This document shows, piece by piece, positions 53,631-63,078 of a stretch of DNA of 64,000 nucleotides (position 1 is the first letter of the stretch; every line of letters begins with the position of its first letter). The notes under the pieces are model-generated. The model ran no database searches. It had not been told where the DNA came from and saw nothing but the letters and a program-made list of their open reading frames with translations. This stretch comes from Limnohabitans sp. T6-20 (GTDB lineage Bacteria > Pseudomonadota > Gammaproteobacteria > Burkholderiales > Burkholderiaceae_C), in contig NZ_NERW01000002.1 of NCBI RefSeq assembly GCF_003063505.1, forward strand, positions 744,001 through 808,000. The letters are read 5' to 3'. The position numbers were made by a program, and so were the translations under genes.

Positions 53631-54412
53631 GCACAGCCGCTTTGCAAGTGCGCGGTTTGGCCAAAAATTTTGGCGGCGTGCGCGCCCTGGACGGGGTCGA
53701 CTTTGAAGTGTCTGCAGGCCAATGTGTGGCCTTGATCGGCCCCAATGGCGCGGGCAAATCAACGTGTTTTGCCTGCCTGGCCGGGCAGCAATCGCCCACT
53801 GCAGGCCAGGTGTTCTGGCAGGGGCAGTCGCTGCTGGGGCAAACACCTGCCGAGCGCCAGCGCTTGGGGGTGGCCCGCACGTTTCAGGTGGCCCAGACGT
53901 TCGAAGCCTTGACCGTGCTGCAAAACATCCAGTTGGTACTGCGCGATGCCCCTCCGCTGGCTTGGTGGGACCGGCTGGACTTGCGCCAGCCTGAGCGCGC
54001 CCTGCATTTGGCCGAACAAGCGGGCCTGCAAGCGCTGGCCCAAGCCACCGTGGCCGATTTGCCTTACGGTGCCAAAAAGCGCTTGGAGTTGGCCATGGCC
54101 TTGGCGGGCTTGTCGGCTAACGGCTCATCCTTGTTGTTGCTCGACGAGCCTGCCGCTGGGCTGGCCCTGGCCGAGCGCACCGACATGATGGCGTTGGTGC
54201 GGCAAGTGGCCTCGCAGGGCGTGACGGTGCTCTACACCGAGCACAACATGGATGCCGTTTTTGGCGTGGCCGATCGGGTGCTGGTGCTCATGCAAGGCCG
54301 CCTGGTGGCCGATGGCCTGCCCGAGCTTGTCGCGCAAGACCCGCATGTGCTGCAGCATTACCTGGGCATGGATTTCAAGACCCCAGCAGCCCAAGGGGGG
54401 AACCATGACTGA
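53627..54412 (+). CDS. livG: Branched-chain amino acid-type ABC transporter ATP-binding protein LivG
   Basis: A 261-residue ATPase with Walker A GPNGAGKST near residue 42 and a Walker B aspartate in LLLLDEPAAGL. The position of the usual signature LSxGQ reads LPYGAKKR, the variant normal for LivG proteins. The end has the HNMDAVFGVADRVLVL H-loop. AAGGAG precedes the ATG, which overlaps the permease stop by 4 bases. Confidence 0.92.
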   Translation: MSTAALQVRGLAKNFGGVRALDGVDFEVSAGQCVALIGPNGAGKSTCFACLAGQQSPTAGQVFWQGQSLLGQTPAERQRLGVARTFQVAQTFEALTVLQNIQLVLRDAPPLAWWDRLDLRQPERALHLAEQAGLQALAQATVADLPYGAKKRLELAMALAGLSANGSSLLLLDEPAAGLALAERTDMMALVRQVASQGVTVLYTEHNMDAVFGVADRVLVLMQGRLVADGLPELVAQDPHVLQHYLGMDFKTPAAQGGNHD

Positions 54413-55061
54413 TGCCCGGCTCGACGTGCAGCAGCTGAACGCCTGGTACGGCCAAGCGCAGGCCTTGTTTGATGTGTCGCTGACCGTGCATGCGGGCGAA
54501 TTGGTGGTTTTGCAGGGCCTGAACGGCGCTGGCAAATCGACCTTGTTGCAGTCGCTGATCGGCATTGGCCCCCGGGTGTCGGGCCAGATATCGTGGGCGG
54601 GTCAGCGCATTGACGGCTGGCCAGCACATCGGCGGGCGCAAGCCGGTTTGGGCTTCGTGGCCGAAGACCGGCGGCTGTTCACGGGCCTGTCGGTGCGCGA
54701 AAACCTGTGGATTGCGGCGCGCGGTGCGTCCAAAGCCGCCATGGGCCAGCAGCTGGAGCGCGTGCTGAGCTTGTTCCCGGTGTTGGGCCAATTGATCAAC
54801 CGACCTGCCAGCCAGATGAGTGGCGGCGAACAGCAAATGCTGGCCATCGCCCGTACCCTGATGACGGGCCCACGTTTGCTGTTGCTGGACGAACCCTGTG
54901 AGGGCATTGCCCCGGTGCTGGTGCAGGCCCTGCGTGAGGCGCTTTTGCAGCTGCGCCGCGAAGGCCTGAGCTTGCTGGTGGCCGAGCAAAACAACATTTT
55001 GGCGGCGCATGCCGACCGGGTGCTGGTCATGGTGAGCGGCCGCCTGGAAGTGGCGTCGTGA
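54405..55061 (+). CDS. livF: Branched-chain amino acid-type ABC transporter ATP-binding protein LivF
   Basis: A 218-residue second ATPase of the same importer, a little short for LivF (about 230-240). Walker A GLNGAGKST (near residue 38) carries Leu where Pro is usual, the signature is MSGGEQQM (near 140), and Walker B is LLLLDEPCEG. The ATG at 54405 overlaps the livG stop by 8 bases. Confidence 0.92.
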   Translation: MTDARLDVQQLNAWYGQAQALFDVSLTVHAGELVVLQGLNGAGKSTLLQSLIGIGPRVSGQISWAGQRIDGWPAHRRAQAGLGFVAEDRRLFTGLSVRENLWIAARGASKAAMGQQLERVLSLFPVLGQLINRPASQMSGGEQQMLAIARTLMTGPRLLLLDEPCEGIAPVLVQALREALLQLRREGLSLLVAEQNNILAAHADRVLVMVSGRLEVAS

Positions 55062-55131
55062 GCGTCTGCATGGCCATCACTTACACTGACCCGAAAATTC
55101 GGCAGCCCGACTGCCCTGAGACAAAAACGCC

Positions 55132-56316
55132 ATGATCATCACCAGTCTGCTCGACACCGACCTGTACAAATTCACCATGATGCAGGTCGTGCTGCACCAG
55201 TTTCCGGGTGCGCAGGTCGAATACAAGTTCAAGTGCCGCAACCCGGGCGTCGCGCTGGCCCCGTTTGTCAACGAGATCCGCGAAGAAATTCGCTCTTTGT
55301 GCAGTCTGAGCTTCAAACAAGGCGAGTTGCAGTACCTGCGCTCACTTCGCTTCATTAAAAGCGACTTTGTCGACTTCCTGGATCTGTTCAAGCTGAATGA
55401 AAAGTACATCCAGGTCATGCCATTGCCCTCTGGTGAGATCGACATCACGATCCAGGGGCCTTGGTTGCACACCATCTTGTTCGAGATTCCGGTCTTGGCC
55501 ATCGTCAACGAGGTGTACTTCCGCAACACTCAAAAAGTGCCTGATCTCATGGAGGGCCGCCGTCGTCTGGATCAGAAAATTGCCCAGCTTCAAGTCAAAG
55601 GTCTCGAAACCCTCAAGATTGCCGACTACGGCACACGCCGCCGCTTTTCTCGGGCCTGGCACGAAGAGGTGTTGCGCGTCTTGTCCGCCCGCTTGGGCAC
55701 CGGCCCTACTGGGCAGTTTGCGGGCACCAGCAATGTTTATTACGCATACTTGCTCGGCCTGACCCCCTTGGGCACCATGGCGCACGAATATTTACAGGCT
55801 TGCCAAGCGCTGGGGCCTCGTTTGCGTGACAGTCAGATTTTTGCCTTCGAATCGTGGGCCAAAGAGTACCGGGGCGATCTGGGCATAGCGCTTTCCGATG
55901 TGTATGGCTTCAATGCTTTCTTGCGTGACTTTGACCTGTTCTTTTGCAAACTGTTTGACGGTGCCCGACACGACAGTGGCGATCCGTTCAGCTGGGGTGA
56001 GCGCATGATTGCCCACTACCAGCAAAACAGGGTCAACCCCAAGACCAAGACACTGATCTTCAGTGACAGCTTGACCGTTCCCCGCACGATCGAGTTGTTT
56101 GAACAGTTCCGTGGGCGATGCCAATTGGCCTTTGGTGTGGGCACCAACCTGACCAACGACTTGGGCTACGAGCCCTTGCAAATCGTGATCAAAATGACGC
56201 GTTGTAACGGTCAACCGGTGGCCAAATTGTCGGATACGCCGGGCAAAGGCATGTGCGATGACGAAAAATACCTGGCCTATTTGCGTCAAGTCTTCGAAAT
56301 TACACCCACGGCCTGA
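55132..56316 (+). CDS. pncB: Nicotinate phosphoribosyltransferase
   Basis: A 394-residue enzyme of NAD salvage that joins nicotinate to PRPP with ATP hydrolysis. It starts with [15 protein letters not shown], the usual PncB N-terminus. The phosphorylatable histidine is in GTMAHEY (near residue 215), and [11 protein letters not shown] and LIFSDSLT are phosphate/PRPP-binding segments. It stands 70 bases after livF. Length is typical. Confidence 0.96.
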   Translation: MIITSLLDTDLYKFTMMQVVLHQFPGAQVEYKFKCRNPGVALAPFVNEIREEIRSLCSLSFKQGELQYLRSLRFIKSDFVDFLDLFKLNEKYIQVMPLPSGEIDITIQGPWLHTILFEIPVLAIVNEVYFRNTQKVPDLMEGRRRLDQKIAQLQVKGLETLKIADYGTRRRFSRAWHEEVLRVLSARLGTGPTGQFAGTSNVYYAYLLGLTPLGTMAHEYLQACQALGPRLRDSQIFAFESWAKEYRGDLGIALSDVYGFNAFLRDFDLFFCKLFDGARHDSGDPFSWGERMIAHYQQNRVNPKTKTLIFSDSLTVPRTIELFEQFRGRCQLAFGVGTNLTNDLGYEPLQIVIKMTRCNGQPVAKLSDTPGKGMCDDEKYLAYLRQVFEITPTA

Positions 56317-56372
56317 TATCGGCCTCAAGCGCCGGTAGGATGCGTTTTCATTTCAACAACAAGAGGCAAAAG

Positions 56373-57797
56373 ATGCAACGATCACCATCACGGTGGGGTA
56401 TTCAAGGGGGCTTGCTGGGTTTGATGGCGCTGCCCGGCATGGCCGCAGCGGCTGATTTTGATGGTGCGCAACTCTCGGCGGTCTGGGGCATTCCATTCGC
56501 AGGCATCTTGTTGTCGATTGCTCTTGCACCTTTGCTTTTGCCCCATTTTTGGCACCACCATTACGGCAAAGTCGCCGCGGCTTGGTCTTTGGCTTTCCTG
56601 GTGCCTTTTGCTGCGGTGTTTGGCGCGGGCGTGGCCGGTGGCAATCTGGTGCACGCCTTGTTGGCCGAATACATTCCATTCATCGTTTTGCTCACCGCGT
56701 TGTTCACCGTGTCGGGTGGCATTTACATTCGGGGCAATCTGCATGGCAGCCCCGGGTTGAACACCAGCATCCTCGCCATTGGCGCTGTGCTGGCCAGTTT
56801 CATGGGCACAACAGGCGCGTCCATGTTGATGATTCGCCCACTGATTCGAGCCAACGACAACCGCAAACACGTGGCCCATGTGGTGGTGTTTTTCATTTTC
56901 ATCGTCTCCAACGCGGGCGGTTCACTTACCCCTTTGGGCGATCCTCCACTGTTCCTGGGCTTCCTGAAGGGCGTCGATTTCTTCTGGACCGTCAAACACA
57001 TTTTTCCTGAAAGCCTGTTTCTCATCGGCTCTTTGCTGGCCATCTTTTTTGCGCTCGATTCCTGGTTCTACCACCGCAAAGAAGAGGTCTTGCCAGTTGA
57101 CCCCACACCCGATTCCCGCCAGATCGGCTTCGACGGTGTGGTTAACTTTGTGTTGCTGGCTGCCGTCGTCGCGTTGGTCCTGATGAGCGGCATCTGGAAA
57201 TCGCCCGTCTCGTTCCACGTGGCAGGTACCGAAATCGGTTTGCCCGGCTTGGTGCGTGATGCAGGGCTGGTGCTCATCACCTTGCTTTCCCTGAAGCTGA
57301 CACCCGCCAATGTGCACCACGACAACCAGTTTGGCTGGGGTCCGATGATCGAGGTGGCCAAGTTGTTTGCGGGCATTTTCCTGACCATCATCCCGGTGAT
57401 CGCCATGCTCAAGGCGGGTGTCAACGGGCCTTTTGGTGCGGTGGTCTCGGCTGTGACCAAGCCCGATGGCAGTCCCGATGTGATGATGTATTTCTGGATC
57501 ACGGGCTTGCTCAGCTCATTCCTGGACAACGCGCCCACTTACCTGGTGTTCTTCAATACGGCGGGTGGTGACCCACAGGTCTTGATGACCACGCTGGCCC
57601 CTACATTGGCGGCCATCTCAGCGGGTGCGGTGTTCATGGGTGCCAACAGTTACATCGGCAATGCCCCCAACCTCATGGTCAAATCCATTGCCGAAGAGCG
57701 CGGCGTCAAAATGCCCAGCTTCTTTGGCTACATGCTCTGGTCGTGTGCTGTGCTGATCCCCTTGTTCGTTTTCATGACTCTTATTTGGTTTCGTTGA
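56373..57797 (+). CDS. Sodium:proton antiporter / CitMHS-type membrane transporter
   Basis: A 474-residue polytopic membrane protein with about 11-12 helices and a cleavable-looking N-terminal signal. Conserved stretches are SNAGGSLTPLGDPPLFLGF (about 190-208) and SSFLDNAPTYLVFFN, as in NhaD-like antiporters and the CitMHS_2 group. The ATG at 56373 follows AGAGG; an upstream in-frame ATG at 56340 lacks spacing for a ribosome site. Its stop overlaps the next start by 1 base (TGATG). Confidence 0.82.
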   Translation: MQRSPSRWGIQGGLLGLMALPGMAAAADFDGAQLSAVWGIPFAGILLSIALAPLLLPHFWHHHYGKVAAAWSLAFLVPFAAVFGAGVAGGNLVHALLAEYIPFIVLLTALFTVSGGIYIRGNLHGSPGLNTSILAIGAVLASFMGTTGASMLMIRPLIRANDNRKHVAHVVVFFIFIVSNAGGSLTPLGDPPLFLGFLKGVDFFWTVKHIFPESLFLIGSLLAIFFALDSWFYHRKEEVLPVDPTPDSRQIGFDGVVNFVLLAAVVALVLMSGIWKSPVSFHVAGTEIGLPGLVRDAGLVLITLLSLKLTPANVHHDNQFGWGPMIEVAKLFAGIFLTIIPVIAMLKAGVNGPFGAVVSAVTKPDGSPDVMMYFWITGLLSSFLDNAPTYLVFFNTAGGDPQVLMTTLAPTLAAISAGAVFMGANSYIGNAPNLMVKSIAEERGVKMPSFFGYMLWSCAVLIPLFVFMTLIWFR

Positions 57798-58783
57798 TGT
57801 CAAAACCTTCCATTCTGGTGGCTCGGGCCATCTTCCCCGACGTCCTGCAATCCCTGTCGCAGGTGTTTGAAGTCGAAGATAACCAGGCCGACGAGGTCTG
57901 GTCTGCCGCCGAATTGACCCGCCGCATGCAGGGCAAAGTGGGCGCTTTGACCACCGGCAGCGAGCGCATCGACACCGCACTGCTGCAGGCCAACCCGCAG
58001 CTGCGCATCGTGGCCAACATGGCCGTGGGGTACAACAACTTTGACGTGCCTGCCATGACCGCTGCCGGTGTGCAGGCCAGCAACACGCCTGATGTGTTGA
58101 CCGAGACCACCGCCGATTTCGGCTTTGCGCTCTTGATGGCCACCGCAAGGCGCATCACCGAAAGCGAGCATTACCTGCGTGCGGGCCAGTGGACCAAGTG
58201 GAGCTACGACATGTTTGCCGGGGCCGAGGTGCACGGCTCGACCATCGGCATCATCGGCATGGGCCGCATCGGGCAGGGCATTGCCCGCCGCGCCGCACAC
58301 GGCTTTGGCATGAACGTGATTTACCACAACCGCTCGCGCCTGAGCCCCGAGCTGGAAGCCGAATGCAAAGCCCGTTATGTCGGTAAAGAAGAACTGCTCA
58401 GAACGGCTGACCATGTGGTGTTGGTGGTGCCTTACAGCGCCGAGTCGCACCACACCATCGGCGCAGCCGAGCTGGCTTTGATGAAACCCAGCGCCACGCT
58501 GGTCAACATTGCGCGCGGCGGCATTGTGGACGATGCGGCTTTGGCCAAGGCCTTGGCTGCAGGGCAGATCGCGGCGGCAGGGCTTGACGTGTTCGAGGGT
58601 GAGCCGCAGGTTCACCCCGATTTGCTGAAAGTGCCCAATGTGGTGCTGACCCCCCACATTGCCAGCGCCACCGTCAAGACCCGCCGCGCCATGGCCCAGT
58701 TGGCCGCTGACAACCTGGTTGCCTACCTGACCCGTGGCCAGGCCCTGACCCCGCTCAACACCTTGCCAGGCGCGGCGGCATGA
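57797..58783 (+). CDS. 2-hydroxyacid dehydrogenase (glyoxylate/hydroxypyruvate reductase type)
   Basis: A 328-residue D-isomer-specific dehydrogenase. The NAD(P)-binding motif is GIIGMGRIGQGIA near residue 152. The catalytic Arg is in NIARGGIVDD, the Glu in DVFEGEPQ and the His in LTPHIASA. It reduces 2-oxoacids such as glyoxylate or hydroxypyruvate. The start overlaps the transporter stop by 1 base and the stop overlaps rmuC by 4 bases, giving a three-gene unit. Confidence 0.92.
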   Translation: MSKPSILVARAIFPDVLQSLSQVFEVEDNQADEVWSAAELTRRMQGKVGALTTGSERIDTALLQANPQLRIVANMAVGYNNFDVPAMTAAGVQASNTPDVLTETTADFGFALLMATARRITESEHYLRAGQWTKWSYDMFAGAEVHGSTIGIIGMGRIGQGIARRAAHGFGMNVIYHNRSRLSPELEAECKARYVGKEELLRTADHVVLVVPYSAESHHTIGAAELALMKPSATLVNIARGGIVDDAALAKALAAGQIAAAGLDVFEGEPQVHPDLLKVPNVVLTPHIASATVKTRRAMAQLAADNLVAYLTRGQALTPLNTLPGAAA

Positions 58784-60129
58784 GTGAAATTTTGTTGTTG
58801 GCCTTGGCGGCCTTGAGTGTGTTGTTGCTCCTGGTCTTGTTGTTCAAATCCAAGTCGGCACCCGACCGCAGCGCAGAGCAGCTTGCCCGGCAAGAACAAT
58901 TGTTTGAAGCACTGCAAACGCAAACCCAACGTCTAGAGCGCGAGCTGCGCACCGAAATCAGCCAGTCCGGCGTCCAAGGGCGGCAAGAGGCCATGCAGAC
59001 CCTCACGCTGTTCCAGCAGTCGCTTTTGCAGCAAAGCGCCGAGGCCACCCGCACCCAAAACCAGCAAATCGACGCGCTGGCCCAGCAACTGGCCTTGCTG
59101 CAAAAAAGCCTGACCGACAGCCTGGCGCAGCAGGTCAATGCGCTGTCTGAGGCCAATGCCCGGCGCCTGACCGAGATGCGCGGCACCATGGAAACCCAGT
59201 TGGCCCAGCTGCAGCAAAGCAACGCCGCCAAACTGGACGAAATGCGCCAGACCGTGGACGAAAAGCTTCAGGCCACGCTGCAAGCCCGCCTGGGCGAGAG
59301 CTTCAAGCAAGTGGCCGACCGGCTGGAGCAAGTGCACAAAGGTCTGGGCGAAATGCACAACCTGGCCCAGGGCGTGGGCGACCTCAAGCACCTGCTGACC
59401 AACGTGAAGACGCGCGGCATGTTTGGCGAGGCGCAGCTGGCGTCCTTGCTCGAACAGGTGCTGACCCCTGAACAATATGCTGTGCAGGTGGCCACCCGCC
59501 CCGGCGACAAAAACAGGGTGGACTTTGCCATCCGCTTGCCTGGCCGATCCGACAACGGCGACCCGGTCTGGTTGCCGATCGATGCGAAATTTCCCAATGA
59601 AGACTACGAGCGGCTGCTCGAAGCCCAAGGCCGAGCCGACCCGGTGCAGGCCGAGCTGTGTGCCAAGGCGCTGGAAAACCGCATCAAGCTCGAAGCCAAA
59701 TCCATCGCCGAAAAATACCTGGAGCCGCCGCACACCACCGACTTTGCGGTGATGTTCTTGCCCACCGAAGGCCTGTACGCCGAGGTGCTGCGCCGCCCCG
59801 GTCTGATGGAGACCCTGCAACGCGACCACCGCGTCACGCTGGCAGGCCCGACCAACCTGATGGCCATGCTGAATGCCCTGCAAATGGGTTTCCGGACTTT
59901 GGCGCTGGAAAAGCGTTCCAGCGAAGTCTGGCAAGTGCTGGGGGCCGTCAAGACCGAGTTTGCCAAGTTTGGCGACGTGCTGGCCAAGGTCAAATCGCAG
60001 ACCCAAACTGTGCTCAACACGCTTGACCAAGCCCAAACCCGCAGCAATGTGATGAGCCGGGCCCTGCGCCAGGTAGACGCTTTGCCAGAGCCCGAAGCCC
60101 AGGCGCTGCTGCCTGGCGGTGAGGGTTGA
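58780..60129 (+). CDS. rmuC: DNA recombination protein RmuC
   Basis: A 449-residue protein with an N-terminal membrane helix (about 3-22), a long Gln/Ala-rich coiled coil (about 30-200) and a C-terminal RmuC nuclease-like domain. The latter has TRGMFGEAQLASLLEQVL and LPIDAKFPNEDYERLL, the expected PD-(D/E)xK core. RmuC limits inversions at short inverted repeats. It is translationally coupled to the dehydrogenase. Confidence 0.94.
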   Translation: MSEILLLALAALSVLLLLVLLFKSKSAPDRSAEQLARQEQLFEALQTQTQRLERELRTEISQSGVQGRQEAMQTLTLFQQSLLQQSAEATRTQNQQIDALAQQLALLQKSLTDSLAQQVNALSEANARRLTEMRGTMETQLAQLQQSNAAKLDEMRQTVDEKLQATLQARLGESFKQVADRLEQVHKGLGEMHNLAQGVGDLKHLLTNVKTRGMFGEAQLASLLEQVLTPEQYAVQVATRPGDKNRVDFAIRLPGRSDNGDPVWLPIDAKFPNEDYERLLEAQGRADPVQAELCAKALENRIKLEAKSIAEKYLEPPHTTDFAVMFLPTEGLYAEVLRRPGLMETLQRDHRVTLAGPTNLMAMLNALQMGFRTLALEKRSSEVWQVLGAVKTEFAKFGDVLAKVKSQTQTVLNTLDQAQTRSNVMSRALRQVDALPEPEAQALLPGGEG

Positions 60130-60136
60130 AGTCACG

Positions 60137-61330
60137 ATGGGACAGGGCAGAAGTGGCGTGAAGCACCAGCTGCCCAGGCTCATTGCAGGGCAAATTTTCT
60201 TGCACGCCTGCATGGCAGGCATGCGCATGGCAATCCCTTTGCTCGCTTTGCAGCAGGGCTTCAGTGCCATGGCGGTCGGTGCGCTGTTGGCCTTGTTTGC
60301 CTTGACGCAAGTTTTCCTGGCCCTGCCTGCAGGGCGTTATGCCGACCGCAAAGGCTTGAAAAAACCATTGCTGATCAGCGTGGTGGTGTCAGCCACAGGG
60401 GCGGGTGTGTCGGTGATCTGGCCCATATTCCCGGTCATGTGCATCAGCGCACTGGCCACTGGCGGTGCCACCGGCATGGCGGTCATTTCCTTGCAGCGGC
60501 ATGTGGGGCGCATGGCCAAAGACCCGGCAGAACTGAAAGAGGCCTTCAGTTGGTTGTCTATCGGTCCTGCGATCTCCAACTTTTTGGGGCCTGTGCTGGC
60601 GGGTTTGCTGATCGATTACGCCGGCCCTGAGCCCGCCCATGTCACCGGTTTTCGCTGGGCGTTTTTGCTGATGGCTTTGTTGCCATTTGTTACATGGTTT
60701 TGGGTGCGCAAGGCCCCCGAACTGCACATTCCCCCCGCGTTGGAAAACGCAGCGCCCCGCCGTGCACTGGATTTGCTGGCCGACCCGATGATGCGGCGCT
60801 TGTTGGGGGTCAACTGGTTGCTCTCATCGTGCTGGGACGTGCACACCTTTGTGGTCCCCGTGCTGGGGCATGAGCGGGGTTTCAGCGCTTCGGTGGTCGG
60901 CACCATCCTGGGCGCTTTTGCAATGGCCGCGGCCTTCATTCGGGTGTGTTTGCCCTGGGTTTCTCGTCATCTGCACGAACACCAGATCATCACGGGTGCC
61001 ATGGTCTGCACGGCGCTGCTGTTTGGCATGTACCCCTTCATGCCCACACCCTGGAGCATGGGGCTTTGCTCGGTGCTGTTGGGCTTGGTGCTGGGCACGG
61101 TGCAGCCGATGATCATGAGCACCTTGCACCAGATCACGCCACAGCATCGTCAAGGCGAGGCGCTGGGTTTGCGCCTGATGAGCATCAACGCATCGAGTGT
61201 GCTCATGCCCATGCTGTTCGGTGCGGCGGGTGCCATTGCCGGTGTGGCACCGGTGTTTTGGGTGGTGGGCGGTGCCGTGGGCTGGGGGGCCCGTGCAGCT
61301 TGGCATCTGAGGCCTGACAAACGTCACTGA
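60137..61330 (+). CDS. MFS transporter
   Basis: A 397-residue major facilitator with 11-12 membrane helices. The signature loop between helices 2 and 3 is GRYADRKGLKKPLLIS. The long central loop ends with LLGVNWLLSSCWDVHTFVVPV. Substrate unknown; the family mostly exports drugs or metabolites. The ATG at 60137 is 7 bases after rmuC; a GTG at 60119 overlapping rmuC is the alternative start. Confidence 0.85.
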   Translation: MGQGRSGVKHQLPRLIAGQIFLHACMAGMRMAIPLLALQQGFSAMAVGALLALFALTQVFLALPAGRYADRKGLKKPLLISVVVSATGAGVSVIWPIFPVMCISALATGGATGMAVISLQRHVGRMAKDPAELKEAFSWLSIGPAISNFLGPVLAGLLIDYAGPEPAHVTGFRWAFLLMALLPFVTWFWVRKAPELHIPPALENAAPRRALDLLADPMMRRLLGVNWLLSSCWDVHTFVVPVLGHERGFSASVVGTILGAFAMAAAFIRVCLPWVSRHLHEHQIITGAMVCTALLFGMYPFMPTPWSMGLCSVLLGLVLGTVQPMIMSTLHQITPQHRQGEALGLRLMSINASSVLMPMLFGAAGAIAGVAPVFWVVGGAVGWGARAAWHLRPDKRH

Positions 61331-61422
61331 GTGTTATGGCGCGGTTGACACTTGCCAAACGATGTGCGGTGTTTCGCAGGCTAAAGCCGCTGCTGGCGAA
61401 TCTCAACCGAAGGCCGCTCAAG

Positions 61423-61451
61423 CATTGGGCCGCAGGGGCGGCTTCTTACAC
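61423..61451. repeat. Degenerate REP-like unit overlapping the LOG gene stop
   Basis: CATTGGGCCGCAGGGGCGGC followed by TTCTTACAC matches the inverted family 1 unit with a few changes. On the minus strand it reads GTGTAAGAAGCC, and the TAA at its head is the stop codon of the LOG-family gene (61446-61448). Confidence 0.55.
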
Positions 61452-62324
61452 CTTGGGAATGTTCAACTGGTAGAAGTCGCAAATGACCTGCCAGGCGTCT
61501 TCGGGCGTGTCCACATAGCGGAACAGTTTCAGGTCTTCCTTGGAAATCGTGCCTTCTTCAACCAGGACCTCCATGTTGATCAGCCGCTGCCAGTAATCGG
61601 AGCCAAACAGCAAGATCGGCACAGGCCGTGCCTTGCGCGTTTGCACCAAGGTCATCACTTCAAACAGCTCGTCCAGCGTGCCAAACCCGCCCGGAAAAGC
61701 CACCAAAGCCTTGGCGCGCATCATGAAATGCATTTTGCGCAGCGCAAAGTAATGGAACTTGAAGCTCAGATCCGGCGTCACATACGCGTTGGGGTGTTGT
61801 TCGTGGGGCAGGGCAATGTTGAGCGCCACCGAGGGCGCACCGGCTTCTTTTGCGCCCCGGTTGGCCGCTTCCATGATGCCGGGGCCTCCGCCTGTGCAAA
61901 TGTAGAGTTTTTCGTCATCGGGCAGGCAAGAGCACGACTGGGCCACCCGCCTGGAAAACTCCCGGGCATTCTCGTAATGCTGCGCATTACGCACCTGGGT
62001 TTGGGCTTTGGCAATATCTTGTTCGGAACCATTGAGGGTGGCGGCCTGCAGCTGCGCCTGCGCAGTGACACGGTCTGAAAACCGCGCACTTCCAAACACC
62101 ACCACGGTGTGCTCAATGCCGGCTTCGGTCTGTGCCAGGTCGGGCTTGAGCATTTCCAGCTGAAAGCGGATGCCGCGTGTTTCGCGGCGCAACAAAAACT
62201 CAGGGTCGGCAAAAGCCAAGCGGTTCGCTTGCGGCTCCAGCAAGCCAGCATCGTGAAATTCGGTTTGTGTTTCGGCCCAGGCGTGGGGCAAAGAAGGGGC
62301 GTGAAGGTCTTGTATCGATTGCAT
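61446..62324 (-). CDS. LOG-family protein (TIGR00730), cytokinin phosphoribohydrolase-like
   Basis: A 292-residue Rossmann-fold protein. The LOG motif is PGGFGTLDELFE, with the nucleotide-binding GGGPGIMEAANRGA upstream of it. Many bacterial LOG proteins hydrolyse nucleoside 5'-monophosphates. An N-terminal extension of about 80 residues precedes the core. The ATG at 62324 is a choice among several (62339, GTG 62345), and none has a clear ribosome site. Its stop lies inside a REP-like repeat. Confidence 0.85.
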   Translation of the reverse strand: MQSIQDLHAPSLPHAWAETQTEFHDAGLLEPQANRLAFADPEFLLRRETRGIRFQLEMLKPDLAQTEAGIEHTVVVFGSARFSDRVTAQAQLQAATLNGSEQDIAKAQTQVRNAQHYENAREFSRRVAQSCSCLPDDEKLYICTGGGPGIMEAANRGAKEAGAPSVALNIALPHEQHPNAYVTPDLSFKFHYFALRKMHFMMRAKALVAFPGGFGTLDELFEVMTLVQTRKARPVPILLFGSDYWQRLINMEVLVEEGTISKEDLKLFRYVDTPEDAWQVICDFYQLNIPKV

Positions 62325-62383
62325 GCCGTCATTGTGCATCTGCACTGCGGCAGCTTCTTTTGTCCAGCAGGCAAAGCCCCATG

Positions 62384-62406
62384 AAAAAAGCCCCTTGCGG
62401 GGCTTT
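62384..62406 (-). terminator. Terminator after efp
   Basis: Stem AAAGCCCC (62387-62394), loop TTGC, stem GGGGCTTT (62399-62406). On the minus strand it runs into TTTTTTC. It lies 21 bases after the efp stop. Confidence 0.85.
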
Positions 62407-62427
62407 CATCAGGGGTCGATCCAAAGA

Positions 62428-62982
62428 TCAGACGCGCTTGCGGTATTCGCCCGTGCGTGTGTCGATTTCGATCTTGTCGCCTTGGCTCACGAACAAAGGC
62501 ACAGGCACTTCCATGCCGGTGGCGATCTTGGCGGGCTTGAGCACTTTGCCGGAGGTGTCGCCTTTGACAGCGGGCTCCGTCCAGGTGATCTCGCGCACCA
62601 CGCTGGTGGGCAATTCAACAGAGATGGCTTTCTCGTTGTAGAACACCACTTCGAGTTCCATGCCGTCTTCGAGGTAGTTCAGGGCGTCGCCCATGTTGGT
62701 GGCTTCGACTTCGTACTGGTTGAAATCGGTGTCCATGCAAACATACATGGGGTCAGCGAAATAAGAGTAAGTGCAGTCTTTCTTGTCCAGAATGACCTGG
62801 TCCATCTTGTCGTCAGCGCGGAACACGACTTCGGTGCCGAAGTTGGCGATCAGGCTTTTGAGCTTCATGCGCACGGTGGACGAACCGCGGCCACCGCGTT
62901 GGTATTCGGTGCGCAGGACGACCATGGGGTCTTTGCCGTGCATGATGACGTTGCCGACGCGGATTTCTTGAGCGGTTTTCAT
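62428..62982 (-). CDS. efp: Translation elongation factor P
   Basis: A 184-residue protein that rescues ribosomes stalled at polyproline. The KOW-like first domain carries the modification loop YQRGGRGSS with Arg at position 32 rather than Lys34. In Pseudomonas and Neisseria this arginine is rhamnosylated by EarP. The two OB domains follow ([20 protein letters not shown], then [19 protein letters not shown]). earP is often adjacent to efp but is not in this window. Confidence 0.97.
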   Translation of the reverse strand: MKTAQEIRVGNVIMHGKDPMVVLRTEYQRGGRGSSTVRMKLKSLIANFGTEVVFRADDKMDQVILDKKDCTYSYFADPMYVCMDTDFNQYEVEATNMGDALNYLEDGMELEVVFYNEKAISVELPTSVVREITWTEPAVKGDTSGKVLKPAKIATGMEVPVPLFVSQGDKIEIDTRTGEYRKRV

Positions 62983-63078
62983 AGGAATTGAGTCTGAAAT
63001 GAAAGAGGGTGGCTTGAAGCCAAGCCCATTATTCTAACCTGTGGGACCTGCTTTTTAGCCAAAGGCCCATGGGGGCGT

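Noticed and set aside
50850-53846. A 998-codon open frame antisense to the nitroreductase and fused permease genes.
   Set aside because: It lies opposite well-recognised genes, is rich in His, Gln, Arg and Pro with low-complexity stretches, and has no domain. It is a by-product of GC-rich codon use.
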